From Acinetobacter sichuanensis (GTDB lineage: Bacteria; Pseudomonadota; Gammaproteobacteria; Pseudomonadales; Moraxellaceae), in the NCBI RefSeq assembly GCF_003024515.2, contig NZ_PYIX02000006.1, positions 62,001 through 126,000 of the forward strand: a stretch of 64,000 nt of DNA, in the 5' to 3' direction. This document shows positions 26,730 to 34,753 of this stretch, one piece after another (the first letter of the stretch is position 1; the number at the start of each line of letters is the position of its first letter). The translations under genes were made by a program, and so were the position numbers. Under the pieces are notes generated by a model. It saw only the letters and a program-made list of their open reading frames with translations, had not been told where the DNA came from and did not search any database.

Positions 26730-27089
26730 TTATTTATAGTGAATATCAAAGGTTTTATCTGTGATAAATAAAAAAGTAACATCATTGTCTTCTTGTGCGC
26801 CATGAAACATTACTTCACCCTCAGGAAACCAAATAAAATTCCCTGGTCCAAATGAACCTTTAGAAGTAACTAAAATGCCGTCAAGCACATACATCCCATG
26901 TGCACAATGATGTGTATGTGATTTATTCATAAACCCAGCTTTATAACAACATTTAGAAATCGACATTCCAGATGTGTTGTCTAAAAATAATGGCTTCATC
27001 AAAATACTGGCATCCAACTCTGGAATTGGCAGTTCTTGCCACGGCATACGATGACTGTCTACAGTGATGACTTCTTGAGTATTTTCCAT
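26730..27089 (-). CDS. small cupin-domain protein
   Basis: 119 aa single cupin barrel. The first cupin motif appears as NKSHTHHCAHGMYVLDG and the second as PGNFIWFPEGEVMFHGA, giving several His and a Glu for a metal site. No signal peptide. Small cupins of this kind are often oxygenases, isomerases or binding proteins. It follows the aldehyde dehydrogenase gene by ~60 bp on the same strand and is probably co-transcribed from the sigma-54 promoter, so a role in the same aromatic or alcohol pathway is likely but unproven. Confidence 0.8.
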   Translation of the reverse strand: MENTQEVITVDSHRMPWQELPIPELDASILMKPLFLDNTSGMSISKCCYKAGFMNKSHTHHCAHGMYVLDGILVTSKGSFGPGNFIWFPEGEVMFHGAQEDNDVTFLFITDKTFDIHYK

Positions 27090-27151
27090 AATTAACGCTA
27101 CATTATTCCATTCATTATTTATTCAAGACAAACAACTAAACATAAAATAGC

Positions 27152-28606
27152 TTAAAAAGGATAATTCGGTGCTTGTGCTTGAATTGTCATCCATTGCCAT
27201 TGGGTAAATTCATCTGCATTGGCAGGACCACCAATACGTGTACCATTACCCGAAGCACCAAAACCACCAAATGGATTCAGCGTTTCATCATTTACAGTTT
27301 GATCGTTGATATGTAACAAACCTACTTTGAGTGACTGTGCGACTTGCATTCCGTGACTCACATTTGAAGTAATAATACCTGCTGACAGTCCATAATCGCC
27401 TGCATTTGCCAGTTCAATTGCTTCTTCATCTGAGGCAAATGGAATAAGCACCGCAACTGGACCAAAAATTTCTTGTTGGAAAATTGGATTATCTTGATTC
27501 ACTTGCGATAACACAGTTGGTTCAAAGAACACACCATTGGCAACCCCACCAACCTCTAACTTTGCCCCAGCAGCAATGGCATTTTGTACAAGTTGTTCAA
27601 CACGCTGACATTGTTTTTGATTGATTAAAGGTCCGATATTGACCTGTTGATCCATCGGGTTGCCAACTTTGAACTGTTTCACTTTTTCAATTAAACGGTT
27701 CTTGACTTGTTCAAAAATAGACTCATGAATCAGCACTTTACCCGAAGTCATACAAATTTGCCCTGAGTGTAAGAATACGCCCCATGCAATATTCTGCGCC
27801 GCCAGTTCAATATCTGCGTCATTTAAAATCAGTAATGAGTTCTTACCGCCCAACTCTAATGAAACTTTTTTTAGCGTTCTGCCCGCACCTGCACCAATGA
27901 TTCGTCCAACTTCAGTCGACCCTGTAAACTGAATACTGGCAATATTAGTGTCATTCACCAAGGCTTCGCCTGCTTCAGCGCCACCCGGTAACACATGTAA
28001 TAAGCCAGTCGGTAAACCTGCCAATTCAAAAATACGTGCTATCGCAAAACCACTACACACCGCAGTACGCTCATCGGGTTTGAGCACAACAGCATTTCCC
28101 AATGCCAAAGCAGGTGCCACTGCTCGAATTGCTAAATAAAGTGGAAAATTAAATGGTGAAATCACCCCAACCACACCCAAAGGAACACGTTTTGCGAGGC
28201 TTAATTTGCCATTTTGTGACGGTAAAATAGAACCTTGCTCACTTGATGGTAATGCTGCTGCATTTTTTAATGCCTGAATGCATAATTCAACTTCAAAACT
28301 CGCTTTCATGAAGATTGAGCCACTTTCTTTGACTAACCACTCAATGATTTCAGCTTTATGGTTTTGAGTAATTTGCACCGCATTTTCAAAAACTTGAGCA
28401 CGCTCCTGATAACTTAATGCCCACCATGCTGCTTGAGCTTGTTTTGCTTGTGCTGCTGAAGTTTGAATATCTTTTGGTTGAGCATAACCAAATGTACCTA
28501 AAGCTTCTCCAGTCGCAACTTCAGTGGCTTGATATGTTTGTTCTGCTTTTGTCCATTGACCTGTAAAAAACTGATTTTCCCAAATCTCTGCTGTCAACAT
28601 GCTCAT
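27152..28606 (-). CDS. NAD(P)-dependent aldehyde dehydrogenase, benzaldehyde dehydrogenase (XylC/AreC)-like
   Basis: 484 aa from the ATG at 28606 (GAGAGGATAAGCAA upstream), preferred over an ATG 33 nt earlier. Complete ALDH fold: PFNFPLYLAIRAVAPALALGN, cofactor loop FTGSTEVGR, catalytic Glu in LELGGKNS and catalytic Cys in HSGQICMTSG. The overall pattern resembles benzaldehyde dehydrogenases. With the alcohol dehydrogenase across the regulator it would oxidise an aryl alcohol to the acid. It has a good sigma-54 promoter ~100 bp upstream. Substrate is inferred from resemblance and context. Confidence 0.85.
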   Translation of the reverse strand: MSMLTAEIWENQFFTGQWTKAEQTYQATEVATGEALGTFGYAQPKDIQTSAAQAKQAQAAWWALSYQERAQVFENAVQITQNHKAEIIEWLVKESGSIFMKASFEVELCIQALKNAAALPSSEQGSILPSQNGKLSLAKRVPLGVVGVISPFNFPLYLAIRAVAPALALGNAVVLKPDERTAVCSGFAIARIFELAGLPTGLLHVLPGGAEAGEALVNDTNIASIQFTGSTEVGRIIGAGAGRTLKKVSLELGGKNSLLILNDADIELAAQNIAWGVFLHSGQICMTSGKVLIHESIFEQVKNRLIEKVKQFKVGNPMDQQVNIGPLINQKQCQRVEQLVQNAIAAGAKLEVGGVANGVFFEPTVLSQVNQDNPIFQQEIFGPVAVLIPFASDEEAIELANAGDYGLSAGIITSNVSHGMQVAQSLKVGLLHINDQTVNDETLNPFGGFGASGNGTRIGGPANADEFTQWQWMTIQAQAPNYPF

Positions 28607-28705
28607 TTGCTTATCCTCTCGAATTATAAATTGATCCATTCAAAACCATGTGCAAATCATCTTTAACAAGCTATTGCTCTATAAAATAATTTGATTCTTC
28701 TATAG

Positions 28706-28721
28706 AGCATTTAACATGCCA
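28706..28721 (-). promoter_or_regulatory. sigma-54 promoter of the aldehyde dehydrogenase gene
   Basis: On the minus strand TGGCATGTTAAATGCT: the GG and GC elements are exactly 10 bp apart, as required for RpoN, with TGGCA fully conserved. Confidence 0.75.
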
Positions 28722-28765
28722 AAAATAAAATATTTAAAATTCAAAAAGATAAAAAATAAATCTAA

Positions 28766-28829
28766 AAAAGTGTCGGTATTTAGGTCAAATCAATCTATCT
28801 CTATGTCCAATAAAACGACACTTTTATTG
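28766..28829. promoter_or_regulatory. upstream activator sites for the aldehyde dehydrogenase promoter
   Basis: AAAAGTGTCG (28766-28775) and its inverse CGACACTTTT (28816-28825), the latter inside a CAATAAAA / TTTTATTG dyad. The minus-strand version reads AAGTGTC-N2-TTTATTGGACA, also present at 30830-30851, so it is probably the binding motif of the adjacent sigma-54 activator. Confidence 0.65.
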
Positions 28830-28845
28830 TAGCCATTTCACAATC

Positions 28846-30603
28846 TTAGTTTAAATATTTATAAACAGTTGAACGTGAGATTTTCAGCCTTTTCGCCACT
28901 TTAGACACATTCATATTTTCCTCTTGATAAACACGCTTAATGGTTTCGCGCGTCACATCATCCAAATTGGTAATATTTGTAAGTGTCTGCGTTGTCGATT
29001 TAACTTCGTCTTGTAACATCAATTCTGTAATCATTTCATCATCAGAAAAAACTGCCGAAAGTTTCAATACATTGATAAGCTCTCTAATATTTCCTGACCA
29101 TTTATAATTTAAAATTTGTTCTTTCACTTTTTCAGAATAACGATATTGTCCTAAATCAGCCAAAATCGCATTGGCAATCAAAAGCTTGTCATCACGGTCA
29201 CGTAAAGGACTAAGTTCGATTTCATAACCACGAATCCGATAATATAAATCGCTTCTAAACAGCCCTTGTTCGACCATCTCTTTTAGATTTCGATTGGTCG
29301 CACAAATCAGTTTAAAGTTCGATTTTAACGCTGTCCGTCCACCGACACGATAAAACGTATTGTCTTGTAAAACTCTTAAAATTTTGACTTGTAAATGAAT
29401 CGGTAAGTCGCCCAATTCATCTAAAAATAAAAAACCACCATTTGCAAGTTCAACTAAACCGACTTGCCCTTTGCTCTTTGCCCCTGTAAATGCACCACCT
29501 TCATAACCAAATAACTCAGCCTCAAGCAAATTTTCTGGAATCGCTCCACAGTTAATTGAAATAAAAGGCAGATTTTTGAAATTTTCATGGATTTGTTGGG
29601 CTAAATATTCTTTGCCTGTCCCTGTTTCCCCTGTAATCAAAATCGGAATATTGGCTTGAATTGCTCGAATACATTTTTGTAGTTTAAGATCTGTGGTTTT
29701 ATTTGGTTTCTTTTGATGAATCACTTTGGCATAACAAAAAGAATGATCATTTCGTTTTAATAGATGTGTTGCATCTGTTTTTTGCATCAAATGATCAATA
29801 TTTTCAAAAACTTCTGTGATGGTCTGCCCTAATATTTCTTTTACATCACAACCAATCAATTGACTCGCCACTTGATTCATATGCGTAATTCGCCCTTCTT
29901 GATCCATCCCAATCAGACCCGAATAAGCACTTTCAATTAAATCAGGCGTATTTTGAAAATATAAAAAATGGGTAATGCTTTCTGTTTTTCGAATGTACTC
30001 ATTTTCAAATTTATAAGACTGATAAAGCAAATGATATAACCAATTTCCCGTTGCCATTTTGGTTTTTGAGGTAATATCGAGCGCGCCTAAGACATCGCCT
30101 TGACCATTAAAAATAGGCACTGAAGCACATGAAAATGAAGAAAACTCCGTTAAATAGTGCTGATGACCATTTAAAGTCATGGGTAAACTGGCATGAACAC
30201 TACACACAGGTGCAATCGTTCCGAAGTTTTCCTCTGCAACAGATCGCCCACGTTGTAAAAAATGATATAAATCATCAAAACGATCATCATGTAACTCTTG
30301 AACGATCAGTCCTGCATTATTGATCAAAAAAACACTAATATTTTGTTGTTTATATAAATTAAAAATATCTTCTAAATAAGGTCGAGTCATCCGAGCAAAG
30401 CGTTCATCATCATCATTTAATTCATTGATTGAATAGTTTTTATTTTTTACCGCTGAATTATAAGGGGTTAAACCTGCATCTTTCGACTTTTGCCATGAAT
30501 CCAAGATTGGCATGTGATGACGATCTAAATCAGGGCGAATACCTGACTCAAAAAATTGATGTTTAATACTTTCCCATGCACTTAATTCAATTACATTATT
30601 CAT
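28846..30603 (-). CDS. sigma-54-dependent transcriptional activator, AcoR-like
   Basis: 585 aa. Domains: N-terminal segment and GAF sensor (~20-190), a PAS-like segment (~215-265, GLIGMDQEGRITHMN), an AAA+ sigma-54 interaction domain (~300-510) with Walker A GETGTGKE and the GAFTGA loop that contacts sigma-54, and a C-terminal Fis-type HTH (NVSKVAKRLKISRSTVYKYL). There is no receiver domain, so it senses a small molecule directly. AAGGGA precedes the ATG. It lies between two sigma-54 promoters that share a motif, so it should activate both the aldehyde and the alcohol dehydrogenase genes. Confidence 0.9.
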   Translation of the reverse strand: MNNVIELSAWESIKHQFFESGIRPDLDRHHMPILDSWQKSKDAGLTPYNSAVKNKNYSINELNDDDERFARMTRPYLEDIFNLYKQQNISVFLINNAGLIVQELHDDRFDDLYHFLQRGRSVAEENFGTIAPVCSVHASLPMTLNGHQHYLTEFSSFSCASVPIFNGQGDVLGALDITSKTKMATGNWLYHLLYQSYKFENEYIRKTESITHFLYFQNTPDLIESAYSGLIGMDQEGRITHMNQVASQLIGCDVKEILGQTITEVFENIDHLMQKTDATHLLKRNDHSFCYAKVIHQKKPNKTTDLKLQKCIRAIQANIPILITGETGTGKEYLAQQIHENFKNLPFISINCGAIPENLLEAELFGYEGGAFTGAKSKGQVGLVELANGGFLFLDELGDLPIHLQVKILRVLQDNTFYRVGGRTALKSNFKLICATNRNLKEMVEQGLFRSDLYYRIRGYEIELSPLRDRDDKLLIANAILADLGQYRYSEKVKEQILNYKWSGNIRELINVLKLSAVFSDDEMITELMLQDEVKSTTQTLTNITNLDDVTRETIKRVYQEENMNVSKVAKRLKISRSTVYKYLN

Positions 30604-30829
30604 AAAAATCCCTTTAAGAATATCAGCCTAACTGCCTTTAGTATTTTATATTTATGCCGTAATTTTCAACAAAAATACAATTTTAGCTTAAACAAAATAT
30701 TCGCTATTCTTGCAAATAGCCAATCATAAAAATTCTACCTTGCAACTCAGTAAAAACAAACCAACAATAAAATCATAACTTTATACTTTAAAAATGATGT
30801 CACTTGAAAATAGCATATCATCATGATCA

Positions 30830-30900
30830 AAGTGTCTATTTATTGGACACTCGTCTATAAACAAGACACTTTTAAAACAATAAAAGTGTCTATTATGATT
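30830..30900. promoter_or_regulatory. cluster of three upstream activator sites
   Basis: Site 1 at 30830-30851 (AAGTGTC...TTTATTGGACACT), site 2 inverted at 30853-30875 (GTCTATAAACAAGACACTT), site 3 at 30878-30900 (CAATAAAAGTGTC). They lie ~40-110 bp before the sigma-54 promoter, the usual enhancer position. Confidence 0.7.
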
Positions 30901-30921
30901 AAAAATCAAATAGTTAAAATA

Positions 30922-30937
30922 TGGCATACTTTTTGAA
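30922..30937 (+). promoter_or_regulatory. sigma-54 promoter of the alcohol dehydrogenase gene
   Basis: TGGCATACTTTTTGAA: a conserved TGGCA and the -12 TTG in register, with A in place of the usual C of GC. It lies about 95 bp before the ATG. Confidence 0.65.
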
Positions 30938-31029
30938 AGTATTAAGTGTATAACACGTGATTGAAGCTCATTATTTTTCAACATTCACTCACCGATCAAC
31001 ATGGAATTTATTAAATTAAGGATATTACA

Positions 31030-32154
31030 ATGACAGATTTAATTGATATTCAAGCGGCTGTTACTGCGGGTAAAGGCGCCGATTTTAAATTAGAACAGTT
31101 AAAAATTCGTGCTCCGAAAAACAATGAAGTACTGGTTAAAATTGTTGCGACAGGCATGTGTCATACCGACTTGATTGTTCGTGATCAATATTATCCTGTT
31201 CCACTGCCTGCGGTTTTAGGTCATGAAGGTGCAGGTGTTATTACTGCGATTGGTGATGCAGTTAAAGACTTGGCTGTGGGTGATCATGTCGTGCTCAGTT
31301 ATGGTTATTGCGGTTCATGTAAACAATGTAATTCAGGTAATCCAGCCTATTGTGTTGACTTTTTTGGGCGTAATTTTAGTGGTGCAGATCCACAGGGACA
31401 TAACGCCATTTGCCGACATAATCATGAAGCGGTTCATGATCACTTTTTTGCACAGTCTTCATTTGCAACTTACGCTTTAAGTTTAGAAAATAATGCCGTT
31501 AAAGTCGATAAAAATGTACCTTTAGAATTACTGGGTCCATTAGGTTGTGGTATTCAAACGGGTGCTGGCGCAGTGATGAATACACTTAAAGTGAATCCCG
31601 CGAGTAGTTTTGTCACCTTCGGTGCTGGTGCAGTCGGTTTAAGCGCGTTATTGGCTGCAAAAATTTGTGGTGCCACCACAATTATTGCAGTTGATATTGT
31701 TGAAAGTCGACTTGAACTTGCCAAAGAATTAGGCGCAACACATGTCATTAACAGTAAAGAAACGGATCCAGTCGAAGCCATTAAAGAAATCACTCAAGGT
31801 GGTGTAGCTTTTGCACTTGAGTCTACAGGTCGAACTGAAATTTTAAAACAAGGTATAGATGCGCTTGGCATATTAGGAAAAATTGCAATTGTTGGCGCAC
31901 CACCTTTAGGTACGTTGGCACAGTTTGATGTCAATGATCTTTTACTTGGTGGAAAAACTATTGTAGGTGTTGTTGAAGGCAGTAGTGTTCCAAAAACATT
32001 TATTCCTGAATTAGTTACACTCTATCAGAAAGGTTTATTTCCATTTGATAAATTGGTGAAGTTTTATGATTTTGCTGACATGAATCAGGCGGCATTGGAC
32101 AGTCAAAACGGCATAACACTGAAACCTATTATTCGTATTGCCAATTCAAACTAA
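31030..32154 (+). CDS. zinc-dependent alcohol dehydrogenase, aryl-alcohol dehydrogenase (XylB/AreB)-like
   Basis: 374 aa medium-chain dehydrogenase. Catalytic zinc ligands in TGMCHTD and GHEGAGV; the structural zinc cluster is reduced to CGSCKQCNSGNPAYC with three closely spaced Cys then a fourth. NAD-binding TFGAGAVGLSALL and the following DIVESRLELAKELG acidic residue favour NAD. The motif spacing matches benzyl-alcohol dehydrogenases. AAGGATATTACA precedes the ATG. It is driven by a sigma-54 promoter and ends at a strong terminator. Confidence 0.88.
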   Translation: MTDLIDIQAAVTAGKGADFKLEQLKIRAPKNNEVLVKIVATGMCHTDLIVRDQYYPVPLPAVLGHEGAGVITAIGDAVKDLAVGDHVVLSYGYCGSCKQCNSGNPAYCVDFFGRNFSGADPQGHNAICRHNHEAVHDHFFAQSSFATYALSLENNAVKVDKNVPLELLGPLGCGIQTGAGAVMNTLKVNPASSFVTFGAGAVGLSALLAAKICGATTIIAVDIVESRLELAKELGATHVINSKETDPVEAIKEITQGGVAFALESTGRTEILKQGIDALGILGKIAIVGAPPLGTLAQFDVNDLLLGGKTIVGVVEGSSVPKTFIPELVTLYQKGLFPFDKLVKFYDFADMNQAALDSQNGITLKPIIRIANSN

Positions 32155-32163
32155 ATCTTTCGG

Positions 32164-32199
32164 GCACGGCTGTTTTTAATCATACAGTCGTGCTTTTTT
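32164..32199 (+). terminator. terminator after the alcohol dehydrogenase
   Basis: GCACGGCTGT / ACAGTCGTGC stem (one G-T pair), 10-nt loop and TTTTTT. Confidence 0.92.
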
Positions 32200-32320
32200 A
32201 TTACATCTGCAAAAATATTGATGATTTGCAACAACATTTTCCTTTTATAGGATGTTTAGAATAATATTGCTGCCAAGCATAGCTAGATGTAAGAATTAGA
32301 AAAGGGATTATTGTCCTTTA

Positions 32321-32962
32321 TTAAAGAGTATTTAAAAACTCTGAACGAAACACTGGATTATCTTCATCAACAATTTTTTTACCCTCAGCAATACTTTTTG
32401 GTACTACTCCATTTAAAAAAGTATTGTTATAAATTGGTGCCAAAGTCTCTAAATTAGCTGTAACTGGTATTGAATTAAGAGCTTTTAAAGTCTTTAAGAG
32501 ATTATTTTTAAAAACTTTAGTATTTTTTAAATGCTGTTCTACAATACTTACTCTAGTTAATCTTGAGATAAATATTTCATACTCTGTGATAGTAATTATC
32601 ATTTTTTTTACATCATTATAAAAATTTAAGCCATAAACCTTGTTTATCTCTAAAACAATCATATCAACTCTAGATGAACTTGATCCATGTATTTCTCTAG
32701 CTTTTTCAGAGACAATTAAATAAGATGAATTTAACTTCAGAAATTCTATCTTTAGTTCCTGATGATACTTCTCTAAAGTGTTAATTTTATGTACATCTTT
32801 CCAATCGTTATATAAATACAAAGCTACAAATGCAGCGAAAAAAGTCGCTGTAGCTGTTAAGTAATCAGAGCTTATATCAAAGTAGAAATTTGCTAATTTC
32901 GACAAACCCAAGCAACTAAAAAATATCCCTATAAATACCGAAACTAAAAATTTTATATTCAT
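32321..32962 (-). CDS. hypothetical membrane-anchored protein
   Basis: 213 aa from the ATG at 32962; an upstream extension to 33001 would read through a terminator hairpin and is rejected. Two hydrophobic helices at the N-terminus (~3-22 and ~30-50, LTATATFFAAFVALYLY) are followed by a helical cytoplasmic-looking domain (WKDVHKINTLEKYHQELK onwards). No known family is recognised; the layout resembles phage or island membrane proteins with DUF4760-like topology. It lies next to integrase remnants, so it is probably accessory cargo. No strong ribosome site: the ATG follows the terminator T-run. Confidence 0.6.
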   Translation of the reverse strand: MNIKFLVSVFIGIFFSCLGLSKLANFYFDISSDYLTATATFFAAFVALYLYNDWKDVHKINTLEKYHQELKIEFLKLNSSYLIVSEKAREIHGSSSSRVDMIVLEINKVYGLNFYNDVKKMIITITEYEIFISRLTRVSIVEQHLKNTKVFKNNLLKTLKALNSIPVTANLETLAPIYNNTFLNGVVPKSIAEGKKIVDEDNPVFRSEFLNTL

Positions 32963-32985
32963 AAAAAAGCCCCATTCAATGGGGC
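32963..32985 (-). terminator. terminator of the integrase remnant
   Basis: GCCCCAT / ATGGGGC with a TCA loop, followed on the minus strand by TTTTTT. It lies just after the remnant's stop and directly before the ATG of the membrane protein gene. Confidence 0.85.
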
Positions 32986-32990
32986 ATAGT

Positions 32991-33113
32991 TTAAGCAGCA
33001 TTCAACTTTTTTGCTATCTCGGAAGCTGTTGGATTGTAATAAGTATTCACCAATACACTAAGGGTTTTACGCCCTGTCACCTGCGCCGAAATCTCTGATG
33101 TAAATTTGAGTAA
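32991..33113 (-). pseudogene. C-terminal remnant of a tyrosine integrase
   Basis: About 40 codons in frame, ending at the stop at 32991-32993. They contain QVTGRKTLSVLVNTYYNPT followed by a Lys-rich end, the C-terminal pattern of phage tyrosine recombinases; one of the two adjacent Tyr would be the nucleophile. The rest of the gene is missing. It lies outside (left of) the 49-bp att repeat, so it may come from a different element than the N-terminal fragment at 34585-34753. Confidence 0.7.
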
Positions 33114-33158
33114 ATTAACCTGAAAAATAAGCAAAAAGTGCTGATAAATCGCAGGTAT

Positions 33159-33199
33159 TAAAAAAGGGCTTTAAGTTATTATTTAAACTTAAAACCCTT
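33159..33199 (-). terminator. probable original terminator of tRNA-Val
   Basis: AAGGGCTTTAAGTT / AACTTAAAACCCTT (one mismatch) with an 8-nt loop and a T-run on the minus strand. It stands just past the partial tRNA copy, where the chromosomal tRNA terminator would be expected before insertion. Confidence 0.7.
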
Positions 33200-33215
33200 A
33201 TGCCGTAAGGCTTGT

Positions 33216-33264
33216 ATCTTGGTAGGTTTAACCAGATTCGAACTGGTGACCTCTACGATGTCAA
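33216..33264 (-). repeat. att site: 49-bp copy of the tRNA-Val 3' half
   Basis: Exact 49-bp direct repeat of 34970-35018. It spans from the anticodon loop through the T arm, acceptor strand and CCA to four bases beyond. This is the classic footprint of integration at a tRNA gene. It is not a working tRNA because the 5' half is missing. Confidence 0.92.
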
Positions 33265-33303
33265 AGAACAGTACAACCTTAAAAATCAATTAGTTAAATA
33301 TTA

Positions 33304-33314
33304 TTGGTGCCCAA
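33304..33314 (+). repeat. TTGGTGCCCAA motif, copy 1
   Basis: 11-bp motif also found at 34786-34796 (inverted) and as TTGGCGCCCAA at 34827-34837. All copies flank the att sites. Possible integrase or excisionase arm sites. Confidence 0.5.
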
Positions 33315-33423
33315 GTTGCGCCCTTTATTTTGTTACAAAAAACAAAAGGTAACAGTTTATTCATTATTAATATCACACTAAAGCGATATTATTTTATAAA
33401 ACCTCCACTTAGTAGTCATCAAA

Positions 33424-34275
33424 ATGCTTAAAAAAATTATTTTTTCTCTATTATGCATAACAACAACTTCCTCTTACTCTTTTGAAGTTTACCAATTTTT
33501 AAATTGGCACTACTTAAAGACACCAACTGGGGAAATGAAGTATTCCAAAGAAGTTACAGGTTATGATGATATTCTAGCATCCATAGGGATGAAGAAAATG
33601 AATGTAATATACCCAATATACTTACTTACAGACAACAAAGCTGATCCTGAAAAAATCAAGAAAATTGCTGAAGCTACAAAAACAGACCCAAATACACCTG
33701 TTTGCTTTGATATTGAAATAGGTGTTGCAAACCAACCTGAGACTGATTTACCTGTGATTCTTGATGCATTAAATATGTATCATAAATTTGGAGGCAAGGC
33801 TCCTGTAGGTGTTTATGGTGTACTACCACAAAGAACTCCTAATAAAAAAATGTCAGAAAATCAAAAAGCTGATTTTGTTGCCCTTAATACCCAATATAAA
33901 GCTATTGCAGAAAAAGTAGATTTTCTCGCACCAACTTTATACTTCTACTCATTGAAAGATATGGATATTTGGAAAAATAAGGCGCAATTCAATATGCAAG
34001 AAGCTAAAAAATACGCGCGTCAATATGATTTAAAAATATATCCTTTTGTTTCACTAAGTAATTGGGATATTCAAAATAAAAGATTTTTTATTACCCCTAT
34101 GACTGAACAAAGCATGACAACTGCTCTTTCATTCTTAAAATCGCAAGGTGCTGATGGAGTGGTGCTTTGGGAAAGTGGTTCATCTAGACATGCTAGTGAT
34201 AAAATGCCAGCAGTATTTGATATGAATAGGGATTCTTTTAAATCTGTTGTAAAGATTATCGATGACAATAAATAA
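33424..34275 (+). CDS. secreted TIM-barrel-like protein, possible glycoside hydrolase
   Basis: 283 aa, intact. A signal peptide ends around residue 18 (SSYSFEVYQ). The chain alternates beta-alpha as a TIM barrel: an N-terminal strand (VYQFLNWHY), VCFDIEIG with an Asp-x-Glu on a strand end near residue 97, VDFLAPTLYFYS, IYPFVSLSNW and GADGVVLWESGSS. Asp-x-Glu plus a final VVLWxSG strand recalls hyaluronidase-like (GH56) barrels, but the similarity is by eye and weak. It is the only complete gene between the two att copies and points opposite to the phage fragments, typical of a moron gene. It ends at a strong terminator. Confidence 0.6.
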   Translation: MLKKIIFSLLCITTTSSYSFEVYQFLNWHYLKTPTGEMKYSKEVTGYDDILASIGMKKMNVIYPIYLLTDNKADPEKIKKIAEATKTDPNTPVCFDIEIGVANQPETDLPVILDALNMYHKFGGKAPVGVYGVLPQRTPNKKMSENQKADFVALNTQYKAIAEKVDFLAPTLYFYSLKDMDIWKNKAQFNMQEAKKYARQYDLKIYPFVSLSNWDIQNKRFFITPMTEQSMTTALSFLKSQGADGVVLWESGSSRHASDKMPAVFDMNRDSFKSVVKIIDDNK

Positions 34276-34281
34276 TATAAC

Positions 34282-34309
34282 AAAAAGCAGTCTTATTAGA
34301 CTGCTTTTT
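34282..34309. terminator. bidirectional terminator between the TIM-barrel gene and lysozyme fragment
   Basis: 12-bp AAAAAGCAGTCT / AGACTGCTTTTT with a TATT loop, overlapping the stop of the minus-strand lysozyme remnant. Confidence 0.9.
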
Positions 34310-34580
34310 CAAATAATTTACGTTCTAAGGCTCGTCGATTTACTAAACCCTGCATTCGTTTACCTCCCGCTTTCACCCACACATCAAACTGAACAGCTGC
34401 ACCTTTGTAGTCGCCACTATTCAATTTTTTGAGCAATGTAGAATCTGAAAAAGCACCTGTTCCGATGTTATAAGTTAAAGAAACTAAGGCATCGAACTGA
34501 TTTTGATTCAAAGCAACAGTGACTTTATTTACAGCAGCTTCAAATTTTTTAAGATCAGATACCATATATTTAAGGTACAT
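34296..34580 (-). pseudogene. C-terminal fragment of a phage GH24 endolysin
   Basis: About 94 codons matching the C-terminal half of phage lysozymes: KKFEAAVNKVTVALNQNQFDALVSL, YNIGTGAF, STLLKKLNSGDY and AGGKRMQGLVNRR. The N-terminal third with the catalytic Glu and the TIGYGH motif is absent, so it cannot be active. Its 5' end abuts the truncated integrase, so a deletion joined the two ends of a prophage. Confidence 0.88.
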
Positions 34581-34753
34581 TTAGGTTTATTTAAATTTTC
34601 TAGCTCTTTTTCGTACTTAAGTTGCACTTCCATTAGGCGTTTATGGGCCCATTGAATGCATTCTTCAGGAGAGTCACGCGTTGCTGCGTCACGGAGATGT
34701 TTGTATTTGACTTGGATGCGCCAGGCATTGCCACGTTTGACAGGTTTTTGCAT
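34529..34753 (-). pseudogene. N-terminal fragment of a phage tyrosine integrase
   Basis: Starts at an ATG at 34753 with MQKPVKRGNAWRIQVKYKHL, an arm-binding N-terminus of phage integrases. Integrase-like sequence lasts about 56 residues (to ~34585), after which the frame runs out of register over the lysozyme fragment. Orientation away from tRNA-Val and the ~220-bp distance fit an integrase next to its att site. Core-binding and catalytic domains are gone. Confidence 0.75.

Larger units (their letters stand above)
30604..31029. other. regulatory region between the activator and alcohol dehydrogenase genes
   Basis: 426 bp holding the activator's own promoter, three AAGTGTC-type sites and a sigma-54 promoter, all listed separately. 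No gene is seen; a 67-residue minus-strand frame at 30781-30984 overlaps the sites and is not favoured. Confidence 0.6.
33114..33423. other. att-containing gap
   Basis: Contains a minus-strand terminator (33159-33199), the left att copy (33216-33264) and a TTGGTGCCCAA motif (33304-33314). No gene is seen. Confidence 0.7.

Noticed and set aside
26267..26730. Crp site upstream of cstA
   Set aside because: TGTGTTGTTAATATCACC has half-sites with an 8-bp instead of 6-bp gap and mismatches; not convincing.
30781..30984. 67-codon minus-strand frame before the alcohol dehydrogenase
   Set aside because: Covers the sigma-54 enhancer motifs and promoter, has no ribosome site and unusual residue content.
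32963..33001. Longer start for the membrane protein gene
   Set aside because: The extension would translate the integrase terminator hairpin; the ATG at 32962 begins the hydrophobic segment.
33216..33264. A second tRNA gene
   Set aside because: Only the 3' half of tRNA-Val is present; the D arm and 5' acceptor strand are missing. It is an att duplicate.
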